A DNA stretch of 64,000 bases from Streptomyces sp. F63 (lineage in GTDB: Bacteria; Actinomycetota; Actinomycetes; Streptomycetales; Streptomycetaceae). The stretch spans positions 186,001 to 250,000 of the forward strand of contig NZ_JAGPXX010000001.1 in NCBI RefSeq assembly GCF_018070345.1. The letters are read 5' to 3'. Below are positions 44,263 to 51,770 of the stretch, one piece after another (positions within the stretch are counted from its first letter, which is position 1; every line of letters starts with the position of its first letter). Both the position numbers and the translations under genes were made by a program. The notes under the pieces were generated by a model. That model saw only the letters and a program-made list of their open reading frames with translations, ran no database searches and was not told where the DNA came from.

Positions 44263-44577
44263 TCACGGCAGCACGGCTTCGTCTGGGTCCGGCGACCCGA
44301 GTCGGCCGCCGCGTGACTCGGCGACCAGCAGGGCATCGGCCAGGCACTCGGCGAGCCGTTTCGCCGCGTAGCGCAGTTCGGACACCGTCGCCTTCGGGTC
44401 GTCCAGAACTCCGCGCGCGAGGTCCAGGACGTCCGCGCCGGTCTTGAGCTGCGCGGCCTCGACGTTGTCGGCGAGCTTGGTCAGGAAGCCGCCGGGGTCG
44501 CCGTCCGGAATGTATGCGCGTCGGCCCTCTGGTCCGGGCCATGGAAGAAGGCGGACAGGGGTCAGTAGGCTTCGCAT
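44263..44577 (-). CDS. Small helical protein, island paralogue 1
   Basis: A 104-residue protein of unknown function starting MRSLLTPVRLLPWPGPEGRRAYIP with GAGGAG upstream. The rest is predicted helical: GGFLTKLADNVEAAQLKTG, LARGVLDDPKATVSELRYAA, RLAECLADALLVAESRGGRL. It is clearly related to the broken gene at 45311-45696 (shared RLLPW, DP, LAD-x2-E-x-AQL, DPKA-x-SE-R, RL-EC-DAL-VA-SRG-RL). Such pairs next to GntR and XRE regulators are typical of actinobacterial integrative or plasmid-derived islands. It is divergent from the GntR gene across the phased CGCACCA repeats, so it is probably controlled by that protein. Confidence 0.7.
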   Translation of the reverse strand: MRSLLTPVRLLPWPGPEGRRAYIPDGDPGGFLTKLADNVEAAQLKTGADVLDLARGVLDDPKATVSELRYAAKRLAECLADALLVAESRGGRLGSPDPDEAVLP

Positions 44578-44661
44578 CGTCGTTCGCTCCTCGCAGCGAT
44601 CGGCCATGCCCCGGGCCGTGCCAGCGGCGCCGGGGTTCTCCATGACCAACGGTACGCGCAC

Positions 44662-44738
44662 CGCACCATGCCGCACCAGTCCACACCAATGCGCACGGGT
44701 GTGCCAACGGGCGCACCATTGGCTCATGGTCCGCACCA
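44662..44738. repeat. Helically phased CGCACCA iterons
   Basis: CGCACCA or a one-base variant starts at 44662, 44672, 44682 (CACACCA), 44712 and 44732, and CGCACGG starts at 44692. All are offset by multiples of 10 bp, so they face one side of the helix. They lie between the divergent small gene and the GntR gene and run into the GntR start. Confidence 0.7.
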
Positions 44739-44977
44739 TTAATCCCGACGACCCGCGTCACCCGTACCAGCAGATCGCCGACCACCTCGCGGAAGAGATC
44801 ACGTCGGGCGAACTGTCCGGCCGGGTCCCGTCGGAGCTGGAGTTGCGCCGCGAATACTCATCCGGGGCGTCGACGGTCCAGCGGGCCTTGACCGTGCTGC
44901 GTGAGCGCGGCTTGATCTACACGGTTCCCGGCCGCGGGTCGTTCGTGAAGCAGCCCGACGACGACGCGGAGAGGTGA
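44726..44977 (+). CDS. Short GntR-type regulator
   Basis: An 83-residue protein consisting almost only of the GntR winged helix: DPRHPYQQIADHLAEEITSG, RVPSELELRREYSSGASTVQRAL, ERGLIYTVPGRGSFV. The effector domain is missing, as in the KorSA-like regulators of Streptomyces plasmids and integrative elements. It overlaps the next gene by GTGA. Phased CGCACCA repeats cover its promoter and start codon, suggesting autorepression and control of the divergent gene. Confidence 0.85.
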   Translation: MVRTINPDDPRHPYQQIADHLAEEITSGELSGRVPSELELRREYSSGASTVQRALTVLRERGLIYTVPGRGSFVKQPDDDAER

Positions 44978-45265
44978 CCGTCCGCCTCCGACTGGAGCGG
45001 GAGTTGGGCGCGGTCCTCCGAAGATGTGCTGGACTGGGTCGAGGCACCTGGCATCCGGATGCTGTTCGTCTTCGACCCCGACGGCGGGGCGTCTTTCTCC
45101 TGGGCAGGGCAGATGAAACTCGGCACGATGGCCGACCTGACGGCCGACATCACCCCGGAGAAGCGCGAGCGCATTGATGCCATCAAGGCGGAGATGGCCG
45201 ACGCCGAGCGGGGACACGACGCCGAGGCACCCGCCGGTGGACAACTGGCGCCAGGCGCGCCGTGA
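44974..45265 (+). pseudogene. Small island gene with a +1 frameshift
   Basis: A GTG overlapping the GntR stop opens a frame reading VTVRLRLERELGAVL. It then loses sense at GTCCTCCGAAGATGTG (about 45013-45028). Removing one C there joins it to EDVLDWVEAPGIRMLFVFDP and on to a natural end (KRERIDAIKAEMADAERG) at 45265. The span is 97 codons plus one base, as expected for a single insertion. The second half alone could be read from the GTG at 45026 as 79 residues, and it is in the same frame as the GntR gene after its TGA. Real decay, a sequencing error or programmed shifting are all possible. The family is not recognised. Confidence 0.55.
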
Positions 45266-45267
45266 AC

Positions 45268-45299
45268 GCGGAGGCCGGCCTTTGGGGACCGGCCTCCGC
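45268..45299. terminator. Hairpin between convergent island genes
   Basis: GCGGAGGCCGG (45268-45278) and CCGGCCTCCGC (45289-45299) pair perfectly around a 10-nt loop. It sits 3 bp after one stop codon and 12 bp from the other, so it may work in both directions. Confidence 0.7.
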
Positions 45300-45310
45300 T
45301 CATGCTCGGT

Positions 45311-45696
45311 TCAGCGACCGTCCGCCGGGATCCGGCCGTCGTTCTTGCCGCCCTCACACCTGCGGGACGGATCCTGCGCGGTCGGCCCCGCGTCGTCAAC
45401 GGGCGAATCGTCCTCCTCGTCGGCGTCCGTCAGACGGGCGCCGCGCGACGTGGCGACTCTCAGTGCGTCGAACAGGCACTCACTGAGCCGGGTCGCGGTG
45501 AACCGCATCTCGGACGCGGACGCCTTCGGATCGCGCAAGATCCTCTTGGCGGCGGCCAGCACGCTCTCGCCGATGCCGAGCTGGGCCTCCTCCATCTCGT
45601 CGGCGAGCCGGGACAGCATGCTGTTCGGGTCGCTGGTGCGGAGGTAGGCCGGTTTGCCGGAGTCGGACCACGGCAGGAGGCGGGGGCGGGTGTCAC
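45311..45696 (-). pseudogene. Island paralogue 2, frameshifted near its start
   Basis: The frame RLLPWSDSGKPAYLRTSDP and following helices (MLSRLADEMEEAQLGIG, AAAKRILRDPKASASEMRFT, RLSECLFDALRVATSRGARL) is a clear relative of the small protein at 44263-44577. In this frame no start codon lies near the expected N-terminus. A GTG at 45696, overlapping the previous gene's stop as GTGA, reads VTPAP and then leaves the conserved frame; one extra C in the C-run at about 45681-45690 would give VTPAPRLLPW, matching TPVRLLPW of the paralogue. The span is one base short of 129 codons. An acidic tail (DADEEDDSPVDDAG) follows the shared part. Confidence 0.55.
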
Positions 45697-45968
45697 GCGA
45701 CCACCCCCGGCAGGTCGATGCCCTGTGGCACCAGCAACAGCCGGATGCGGCGGCGGTGTCGTCGTTCGCGCTCGGTCCTTCGTTCATGGGCGATGAGGTA
45801 CGGCCGGACGAGTCCGATGGCTGCGCCGTCCAGCGCGGGCGGTCCCGGACACCGGGGAACGGTGGGTGCCGCGGACAACGAGGTTGCCCCCGTTGACCGG
45901 TGGCGCCCCCCAGGAGGAAGCAGCAACCGCAGCAGCGGACGAAGGAGCCTCTCGGTAGTTTTGAGCAT
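45693..45968 (-). CDS. Small basic protein of the island, unknown function
   Basis: A 91-residue protein starting MLKTTERLLRPLLRLLLPPGG with GGAGG 8 bp before the ATG. A Pro/Ala middle leads to LVRPYLIAHERRTERERRHRRR and an end VPQGIDLPGVVA. The arrangement (amphipathic N-terminal helix, LVRPYL-x-AHE motif, Arg-rich helix) recurs in small proteins of Streptomyces islands, but no function is known. Its TGA overlaps the GTG of the frameshifted gene downstream. It is divergent from the XRE-TPR gene at 46109. Confidence 0.6.
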   Translation of the reverse strand: MLKTTERLLRPLLRLLLPPGGRHRSTGATSLSAAPTVPRCPGPPALDGAAIGLVRPYLIAHERRTERERRHRRRIRLLLVPQGIDLPGVVA

Positions 45969-46090
45969 GTCGTCAACCTCCAAGCCAGGTTGGTGGCCAT
46001 GCCCCCGGGCCGTCGCCACGGTCGCGGGGGTCCTTTCGCGAAGACCCTCGCGCCCGTTCCCGCGCAAAGCCATGCCACGGCCCTATGGGT

Positions 46091-46108
46091 GCGCCCTATA
46101 TTGGGCGT
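46091..46108. promoter_or_regulatory. Dyad over the -10 box of the XRE-TPR gene
   Basis: GCGCCCTATATTGGGCGT places a TATATT -10-like box between CGCCC and GGGCG arms, six bases before the ATG. A protein bound here would block a leaderless promoter directly. Confidence 0.55.
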
Positions 46109-47356
46109 ATGGGGGAAAATCGCGCGGACGTGTGGTCCCACCCGCAATTGGTGTCGACGGTCGCCGCCGGGGACTGGGGCGCCGTCTTTCGTACGTACCG
46201 GCAGCTCACCGGGATGAGCCAGACGAAGCTCGGGGAGCGCGTCGGCCTCGTTCAGCCCGAGGTGTCCAACATCGAGCGCGGCCGGAGGCACGTCACTTCG
46301 GTCGAGGTGCGGCAGCGGATCGTGGAAGGGCTCCGCGTCCCGGCCCACCTCTTGGCAGCCGACCGGCCGGGCGCCGGCTCACCGGTGCCCGCGCTCGCCG
46401 GGCCCGGCCCCGGGCCGGACGAGGACCTGCTGGCTCGCGTGACGAGCGTGGTCGACGGAGAGCACCCCGTGGACGCCGCCACGCTCGACTGGCTCGACCG
46501 GCTCCTGGCGGAGCATCGCCGGGCCGAGGACGAGATCGGTTCGCGGCCGTTGGCGGGCTTGATGCGCCGGCAACTCCGGACGGTGGTGGACCTGTACGGC
46601 AACGCCCGGGGCCCGTTGGCGAGCCGGGTGGTACGCCTGGCGTCCGAGCACGCGCAGTTCCTGGCGTGGATGGCGCAGGATCAGGGGAAGACGGCAGCCG
46701 CCCTCGCCTGGTACGACCGCAGCCATGAGTGGGCGCTGGAGGCCGGTGACGCCACTATGGCGGCCACGACGCTCAGCATGAAGGCGCACATGGCGTGGTC
46801 GGGCGGCCGTGGGGACCGGTGTGTGCGTCTGGCGGAGGCGGCTCGCTGGTCGGCCCCGGGAACGTCCCTCGGAGTCCAGGGCATGGCCGCTCAGATGGCC
46901 GCCCGAGGTCACGCACTGGGCGGCGATGCCGACGACGCCGAGCGGCTCCTGGACCAAGCGCAGGAACTCATCGGCCGCGCGGCGCAGCGCCCGGAGGACG
47001 AGCCCCCGTGGATGTACTTCTACGGCGAGACGTGGTTCACGCTGCAACGGGGGATGGCCGCACTGCACCTGCGCGACGGAAAGACGGCGGTGCGCCACCT
47101 CACGGCCGGGCTGGCGGCGCTGCCGGACGACTACCGGCGCGACAAGACGTGGTACCGGGCCTGCCTGGCACACGCGCTGGCCGAAGCGGGCGAGGCGTCG
47201 CACGCCGCCTCGGTCGCGCTGGCCATCGTGCCCGACGCTGCCGAGATCGGCCGCCCCCACGCGTGGAACGAGCTGCACACCGTGGCCGCTGCCCTGATGC
47301 GGCGAGGTGCGGGGGAGGCACGGCAACTCGTGGCCACGCTGCGAACGTACGACTGA
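46109..47356 (+). CDS. XRE-TPR regulator of the island
   Basis: A 415-residue protein. Residues 22-85 are a clear helix-turn-helix: VFRTYRQLTGMSQTKLGERVGLVQPEVSNIERGRRHVTS. The remainder is a long helical repeat region (TMAATTLSMKAHMAWSGGRGDRC; MAARGHALGGDADDAERLLDQAQELIG; AVRHLTAGLAALPDDYRRDKTWYRACLAHALAEAGE) of the TPR type. The ATG lacks a ribosome-binding site but lies six bases after TATATT, so the message is probably leaderless. The dyad around that box suggests autoregulation. It is a different lineage from the regulator at 40838. Confidence 0.88.
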   Translation: MGENRADVWSHPQLVSTVAAGDWGAVFRTYRQLTGMSQTKLGERVGLVQPEVSNIERGRRHVTSVEVRQRIVEGLRVPAHLLAADRPGAGSPVPALAGPGPGPDEDLLARVTSVVDGEHPVDAATLDWLDRLLAEHRRAEDEIGSRPLAGLMRRQLRTVVDLYGNARGPLASRVVRLASEHAQFLAWMAQDQGKTAAALAWYDRSHEWALEAGDATMAATTLSMKAHMAWSGGRGDRCVRLAEAARWSAPGTSLGVQGMAAQMAARGHALGGDADDAERLLDQAQELIGRAAQRPEDEPPWMYFYGETWFTLQRGMAALHLRDGKTAVRHLTAGLAALPDDYRRDKTWYRACLAHALAEAGEASHAASVALAIVPDAAEIGRPHAWNELHTVAAALMRRGAGEARQLVATLRTYD

Positions 47357-47412
47357 CGGGGGCGCGGGGTGCCGCCGCGTCTTGGGCCCTCGCGCCCTGG
47401 TGCGTACCCCGC

Positions 47413-48294
47413 TCAGGCGTCCCGCGCGCCCGGCCGTGGGTCCGGCAGGCCGAGGACTCGGTCGCGGAGGACGGGGAAGTCGGCGCGGGTCTTCGCGACG
47501 CGGGAGAGGTCGAGGTCGGCGGTGAGGATCTCCTCGTCCTCGCCGGCCTCGGCGATCACCTCGCCCCAGGGGTCGATGATCCGGCTGTGCCCGGCCTGTT
47601 CGACGCCGCCGTGCGTGCCGGCGGAGCAGCAGGCGAGGACGTACGCCTGGTTCTCGACGGCGCGGGCGCGGGCCAGCAGGGTCCAGTGCTCCCGGCGGCG
47701 GGCGGGCCAGCCGGCGGGGATGACGAGGAGTTCGGCTCCGGCGTCGGTGAGCCGGCGGAACTGCTCGGGGAAGCGCAGGTCGTAGCAGGTGGCCAGGCCG
47801 GCCACGGTCCCGGGCTCGGTGTCGGTGTCGGTGTCGGGTCCGGTCTCCGTCTCCGTCCCGGCCACGGTCCCCGTCCCGCTGTCGGGGAGGCGGACGGTGG
47901 CGATCTCCTCGCCGCCGCCCATCATGGCGGCCTCGCCCTTGTCGAAGCCGAAGCGGTGGATCTTGCGGTACGAGGCGCGGAGGCCGCCGTCCGGGCCGAG
48001 GACGACGGAGGTGTTGTAAAGGGTGCCGTCGGGGGCGCGTTCGACGACGGACCCGGCGTGCAGCCAGACCGAAGCATCGGCCGCGGCGGCGGCCATGGCG
48101 GTGACGGTGGGGCCGTCGAGTGTCTCGGCGTACTCCTCGAAGAGGTCGTAGGCGAAGGCGCCGGTGGGCCAGAGTTCGGGGAGGACGACCAGGCCGGAGC
48201 CGGCCTGGTCCCGGACGAGCGCGGCCACCCGTTCCCGGCGCGCTTCGACCGTTTCCTCCGCATTGACGGCAATCTGCAGCAGGGAGGCGCGCAC
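47413..48294 (-). CDS. Nitrilase-superfamily amidohydrolase
   Basis: A 293-residue carbon-nitrogen hydrolase with the full Glu-Lys-Cys triad: Glu40 in VLPELWPTG, Lys111 in SYRKIHRFG and Cys170 in ATCYDLRFPE. It probably hydrolyses an omega-amide or small carboxamide. Residues 140-166 are an unusual Thr/Gly/Asp/Glu run (TETETGPDTDTDTEPG) inserted before the cysteine strand, where most relatives have a short loop. It starts with GTG and diverges from the MDMPI-like gene. Confidence 0.9.
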   Translation of the reverse strand: MRASLLQIAVNAEETVEARRERVAALVRDQAGSGLVVLPELWPTGAFAYDLFEEYAETLDGPTVTAMAAAAADASVWLHAGSVVERAPDGTLYNTSVVLGPDGGLRASYRKIHRFGFDKGEAAMMGGGEEIATVRLPDSGTGTVAGTETETGPDTDTDTEPGTVAGLATCYDLRFPEQFRRLTDAGAELLVIPAGWPARRREHWTLLARARAVENQAYVLACCSAGTHGGVEQAGHSRIIDPWGEVIAEAGEDEEILTADLDLSRVAKTRADFPVLRDRVLGLPDPRPGARDA

Positions 48295-48443
48295 GGTACC
48301 ACCACTCTCGGCCTTCGGCCCGCAGCGACGGGCCTACGATCGTCACACGAAAGCACTGCCGGTGTGCCCACGCGCAGCGTAACTTAACTGCGTGAGCCGG
48401 TGGCTCAAGCACCCAGCCCGCGTACGAACCGCCGAGGGGTCAC

Positions 48444-49271
48444 GTGACCGTCCACCCAAGCCTGCAGCCCTACATCGACGCCTGGACCCACTCCATCGAG
48501 GCGATCTCCGAGCTGGTGACGCCGCTCGTCGAGGGTGAGTGGAACCGCGCGACCGCCTGTCCCGGCTGGTCCGTGCGGGACGTCGTCTCCCATGTGATCG
48601 GAGTGGAGTGCGAGATGCTGGGCGATCCCCGGCCGATCCACACGCTGCCGCGCGATCTGTACCACGTGACGGACGAGCTGACCCGCTACATGGAGGTCCA
48701 GGTCGATGTGCGGCGCTGCCACACGGGGCCGGAGATGACCGCCGAGCTGGAGTACACAATCATCCGCCGCTCGCGGCAGCTCCGCAACGAGGGCCGCGAC
48801 CCCGGCACGAAGGTCCGGGGGCCGCTGGGCGGCGCGGAGCTGACGCTGGAACGCTGCCTGCAGCTGCGGGCGTTCGACGTCTGGGTGCACGAGCAGGATC
48901 TGCGCCGGGCGCTGCGGCAGCCGGGTCATCTGGATTCGCCGGGTGCGCTGGTGGCCCGTGACCTGCTGCTGGAGGGGCTGCCGAAGGTCGTCGCCAAGGA
49001 CGCGGGCGCCCCGCCGAACACGGCCGTGGTGATCGACGTGCACGGGCCGGTGGAGTTCATGCGCACGGTGCGGGTGGATGCGCAGGGCCGGGGCTCCGTC
49101 AGCGGCAGCCCGTCACTGGGGCCGGCGGTGACGCTCACCCTGGACTGGGAGACGTACGTTCTGCTGGCCTGCGGCCGGGTCAAGCCGGCGGCGGTGGCGG
49201 ACCGGATCAAGACGGAGGGCGACCAGAAGCTCGCCGAGGCCATCCTGCGGAACTTCTCGACGACGCCGTAG
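48444..49271 (+). CDS. Mycothiol-dependent maleylpyruvate isomerase-like protein
   Basis: A 275-residue protein of the MDMPI/DinB-like group. The N-terminal four-helix bundle has EWNRATACPGWSVRDVVSHVIGVE, which carries the metal-binding His, and RAFDVWVHEQDLRRAL, with a second His/Glu-type site. The C-terminal part is a small SCP2-like beta domain (PVEFMRTVRVDAQGRG; TLTLDWETYVLLACGR). Relatives isomerise maleylpyruvate with mycothiol or transfer other groups to that thiol; the substrate here is unknown. GTG start. Confidence 0.88.
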   Translation: MTVHPSLQPYIDAWTHSIEAISELVTPLVEGEWNRATACPGWSVRDVVSHVIGVECEMLGDPRPIHTLPRDLYHVTDELTRYMEVQVDVRRCHTGPEMTAELEYTIIRRSRQLRNEGRDPGTKVRGPLGGAELTLERCLQLRAFDVWVHEQDLRRALRQPGHLDSPGALVARDLLLEGLPKVVAKDAGAPPNTAVVIDVHGPVEFMRTVRVDAQGRGSVSGSPSLGPAVTLTLDWETYVLLACGRVKPAAVADRIKTEGDQKLAEAILRNFSTTP

Positions 49272-49375
49272 GGAAGCCGAAGCCGCAGGGGTCGCGGGTG
49301 CGCGCGGCCGCCGCGGGCCCGGCCGGGCCCGCCTGTGCCGTTCCGGACCGCCCGTTCCCCGGTCAGCCGTTCACC

Positions 49376-49405
49376 GGGACCCCGGGCCCCGGGCCCCGGG
49401 GTCCC
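49376..49405. terminator. Hairpin between convergent genes
   Basis: GGGACCCCGGG (49376-49386) and CCCGGGGTCCC (49395-49405) form a perfect 11-bp stem with an 8-nt loop, between the MDMPI-like gene and the MFS gene. Confidence 0.65.
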
Positions 49406-49547
49406 GGGTCCCCCCACCTCCGTACCGTCTTCCGTCGTTCCGTCCGGACCGCGGCCCCACCCGCGGTCCGTGACCTCCGGGGCGGATGCCGGCGCGGTCC
49501 GCCGACCGCTCCCCGCTCCCCGCTCCCGCCACTCGGCTGAGGTCCCG

Positions 49548-50915
49548 TCAGCCCTGGCGTACGGCCGGCACGTGCAGCGTCTCCACCCGGCTGGCGACGG
49601 TCCGCTCCCGCTCCCGCCGGTCCGCCCGCCCCCGCAGCCGCAGGATCTGCGCGACGCCCAGCGCCTGCAGGACGAACACGGAGGCGAAGGCGGCGCGGTA
49701 GTTGTCCCCGGTCGCGTCCAGCAGCACGCCGATGGCCAGCAGCGTCGTCATGGAGGCGGTGAAGCCGCCCATGTTGACGATGCCGGAGGCGGTGCCGATG
49801 CGCTCCGGCGGGTTGGCCGGGCGGGCGAAGTCGAAGCCGATCATCGAGGCGGGGCCGCAGAGTCCCAGCACCAGGCTGAGCGCGACGAGCAGCCACGCCG
49901 GTGCCGTGCCCGGCCAGGCCAGCGTGGTGCCCCAGAGGAGGGCGGTCAGGCCGATCGTGCCGAGCGCGAGCGGCATCCGGGCCCCGTGGTGCCGGGCGAT
50001 GAGCTGCCCGTAGACGAGGCCGACGGCCATGTTGGAGAGCACCACCAGGGTCAGCAGTTCCCCGGCCTCCTCCCGGGACCTCCCCTGGGCCTCGACCAGG
50101 AACGGCATCCCCCACAGCAACAGGTAGACCATGCCCGGGAACTGGGTGGTGAAGTGCACCCACATACCCAGCCGGGTGCCGGGCTCGCGCCAGGCGTCGG
50201 CGATCTGCCGGCCGACACCGAAGCGCGGCGCCGGCGTCCTGCCCGTCCCCTTCCCGGCGCCGGGTTCCGGGGCGGGGGCGCCGCCCTCCGGGTGGTCCTT
50301 GAGGAAGACGAGCACCAGGGCGAGCACCGCCACGCCGCCGGCCGCGCTGCCCGCGAAGGCCGGGGTCCAGCCGAAGGCGCCGAGCAGCCGGGCCAGCACC
50401 AGCGTGGAGAGCAGATTGCCGGCCATCCCGATCAGCGCCGCCACCTGGGCGATCAGCGGGCCGCGGCGGGCGGGGAACCATCGGGAGCCCAGCCGCAGCA
50501 CGCTGATGAACGTCATGGCGTCACCGCAGCCGAGCAGCGCCCGCGCGGCCAGGGCCATGGCGTAGGAGTCGGAGAGGCCGAAGCCGAACTGGCCGGTGGT
50601 GAAGAGGGAGATGCCGAGGATGAGGACGCGCTTGGTGCCCAGCCGGTCGACGAGCAGACCCACCGGTATCTGCATCCCCGCGTAGACCAGGAGCTGGAGG
50701 ATGCTGAAGGTCGACAGCGCGGAGGCGCTCACCCCGAACCGGTCCGCGGCGTCGAGCCCGGCCACCCCGAGGCTGGTGCGGTAGGCGACGGCCAGGAAGT
50801 AGACCAGGACCCCGATACCCCAGACGAAGGCGGCCCGCCCGCCGCCGCGGGGGTCGGGCACGGCGGAGCCGGGGAAGGCGGACGCGGGGCCGCCGGAAGA
50901 CGCCGCGGAGCTCAC
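49548..50915 (-). CDS. MFS transporter, GntR-coupled
   Basis: A 455-residue transporter with about twelve helices. Characteristic are LLVYAGMQIPVGLLVDRLGTKRVLILG after helix 2, the RALLGCGDAMTFISVLRLGSRWFPARRG loop typical of the anion:cation symporter-like MFS branch, and the second-half LGLCGPASMIGFDFARPANPP. The central loop carries a Pro/Gly/Arg-rich segment. The GTG start overlaps the stop of the GntR gene by 4 bp (GTGA), so the regulator is made first. The substrate is unknown; organic acids are common in this branch. Confidence 0.87.
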   Translation of the reverse strand: MSSAASSGGPASAFPGSAVPDPRGGGRAAFVWGIGVLVYFLAVAYRTSLGVAGLDAADRFGVSASALSTFSILQLLVYAGMQIPVGLLVDRLGTKRVLILGISLFTTGQFGFGLSDSYAMALAARALLGCGDAMTFISVLRLGSRWFPARRGPLIAQVAALIGMAGNLLSTLVLARLLGAFGWTPAFAGSAAGGVAVLALVLVFLKDHPEGGAPAPEPGAGKGTGRTPAPRFGVGRQIADAWREPGTRLGMWVHFTTQFPGMVYLLLWGMPFLVEAQGRSREEAGELLTLVVLSNMAVGLVYGQLIARHHGARMPLALGTIGLTALLWGTTLAWPGTAPAWLLVALSLVLGLCGPASMIGFDFARPANPPERIGTASGIVNMGGFTASMTTLLAIGVLLDATGDNYRAAFASVFVLQALGVAQILRLRGRADRRERERTVASRVETLHVPAVRQG

Positions 50916-51613
50916 CGGCCATCGCCTCCGGCCAGCTCCCGCACCCGGCCGATATGCCCGCTCACGGCCGCGGCGGCCGCGTCGGCGTCCCCCGCGCGCA
51001 GGGCGCGCAGGATCTCGGTGTGCTCGGCGATGTTCTTGGCGATGCGGTCGGGGTGGGCGTGCATCACGGCCACACCCATCCGCAGCTGCCGGTCGCGCAG
51101 TTGGTCGTAGAGGCGCTCCAGGATGAGATTGCCGGCGTTGCGCACGATCTCGGCGTGGAAGCAGCGGTCGCTGACGGAGAAGGCGGGCAGGTCGCCGGCG
51201 GACGCGTGGCGCCGCTGCTCGTCGAGGAGTTCCTCCAGCCGCTCCAGCAGGCGCGGGCTCGCGGGGACGGCCCGGCGGGCGGCGTGCTCCTCGACGAGCA
51301 GGCGGGTCTCGACCACGTCGCGGATCTCCTGCGCGGAGACCGGCAGCACCAGGGCGCCCTTCTTCGGGTAGAGCTTGAGCAGCCCTTCGGCCTCCAGCCG
51401 CAGCAGGGCCTCGCGCACCGGGGTCCGGGAGACGCCCGTGGCCTCGGCGAGATGGCCCTCGGTGAGCAGCGCGCCGCCCTCGTAACGGCGGTCCAGGACG
51501 GCCTGCTTGACGTGGGCGTAGACCCGCTCGGCGGCGGGCGGCCGCTTGCCGGGGACGGTGCCGGGAGCGGTGCCGGGAGCGGTGCCGGGGGTGAGGGCGG
51601 ACAGCATGGACAC
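50912..51613 (-). CDS. GntR family regulator with FCD domain
   Basis: A 233-residue regulator. A short APGTAPGTVPG repeat (three 12-bp units in DNA) precedes the winged helix (ERVYAHVKQAVLDRRYEGG; GHLAEATGVSRTPVREALLRLEAEGLLKLYPKKGALV). The FCD effector domain holds the metal-binding pattern (DVVETRLLVEEHAARRAV; FHAEIVRNAGNLILERLYDQL; EHTEILRALRAGDADAA). It is translationally coupled to the MFS gene and probably represses it until a carboxylate-type ligand binds. GTG at 51613 and ATG at 51607 are both possible starts; there is no clear ribosome-binding site. Confidence 0.88.
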   Translation of the reverse strand: MSMLSALTPGTAPGTAPGTVPGKRPPAAERVYAHVKQAVLDRRYEGGALLTEGHLAEATGVSRTPVREALLRLEAEGLLKLYPKKGALVLPVSAQEIRDVVETRLLVEEHAARRAVPASPRLLERLEELLDEQRRHASAGDLPAFSVSDRCFHAEIVRNAGNLILERLYDQLRDRQLRMGVAVMHAHPDRIAKNIAEHTEILRALRAGDADAAAAAVSGHIGRVRELAGGDGR

Positions 51614-51615
51614 AG

Positions 51616-51627
51616 CTTAGATACAAG
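51616..51627. promoter_or_regulatory. Possible GntR operator
   Basis: CTTAGATACAAG, with imperfect CTT/AAG-ended dyad symmetry, abuts the start of the GntR/MFS operon and overlaps its probable promoter. Confidence 0.35.
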
Positions 51628-51770
51628 AGATGAACGGCTTCGGAGCGGTCCGGGATGCGGACGGGACGGGCGGCTGAACGCCCGGAAGCCCGGACGCGCG
51701 TGGCGTCCGGGCTTCCGGGGTCGAGCACTGCGGGGCCGGGCCGGTCCGGCCCGGGGCCGTCAGGCCGTGG

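Noticed and set aside
45026..45265. Independent 79-residue gene
   Set aside because: Possible, but the preceding in-phase sequence after removing one base continues the protein naturally, so the frameshifted longer gene is preferred.
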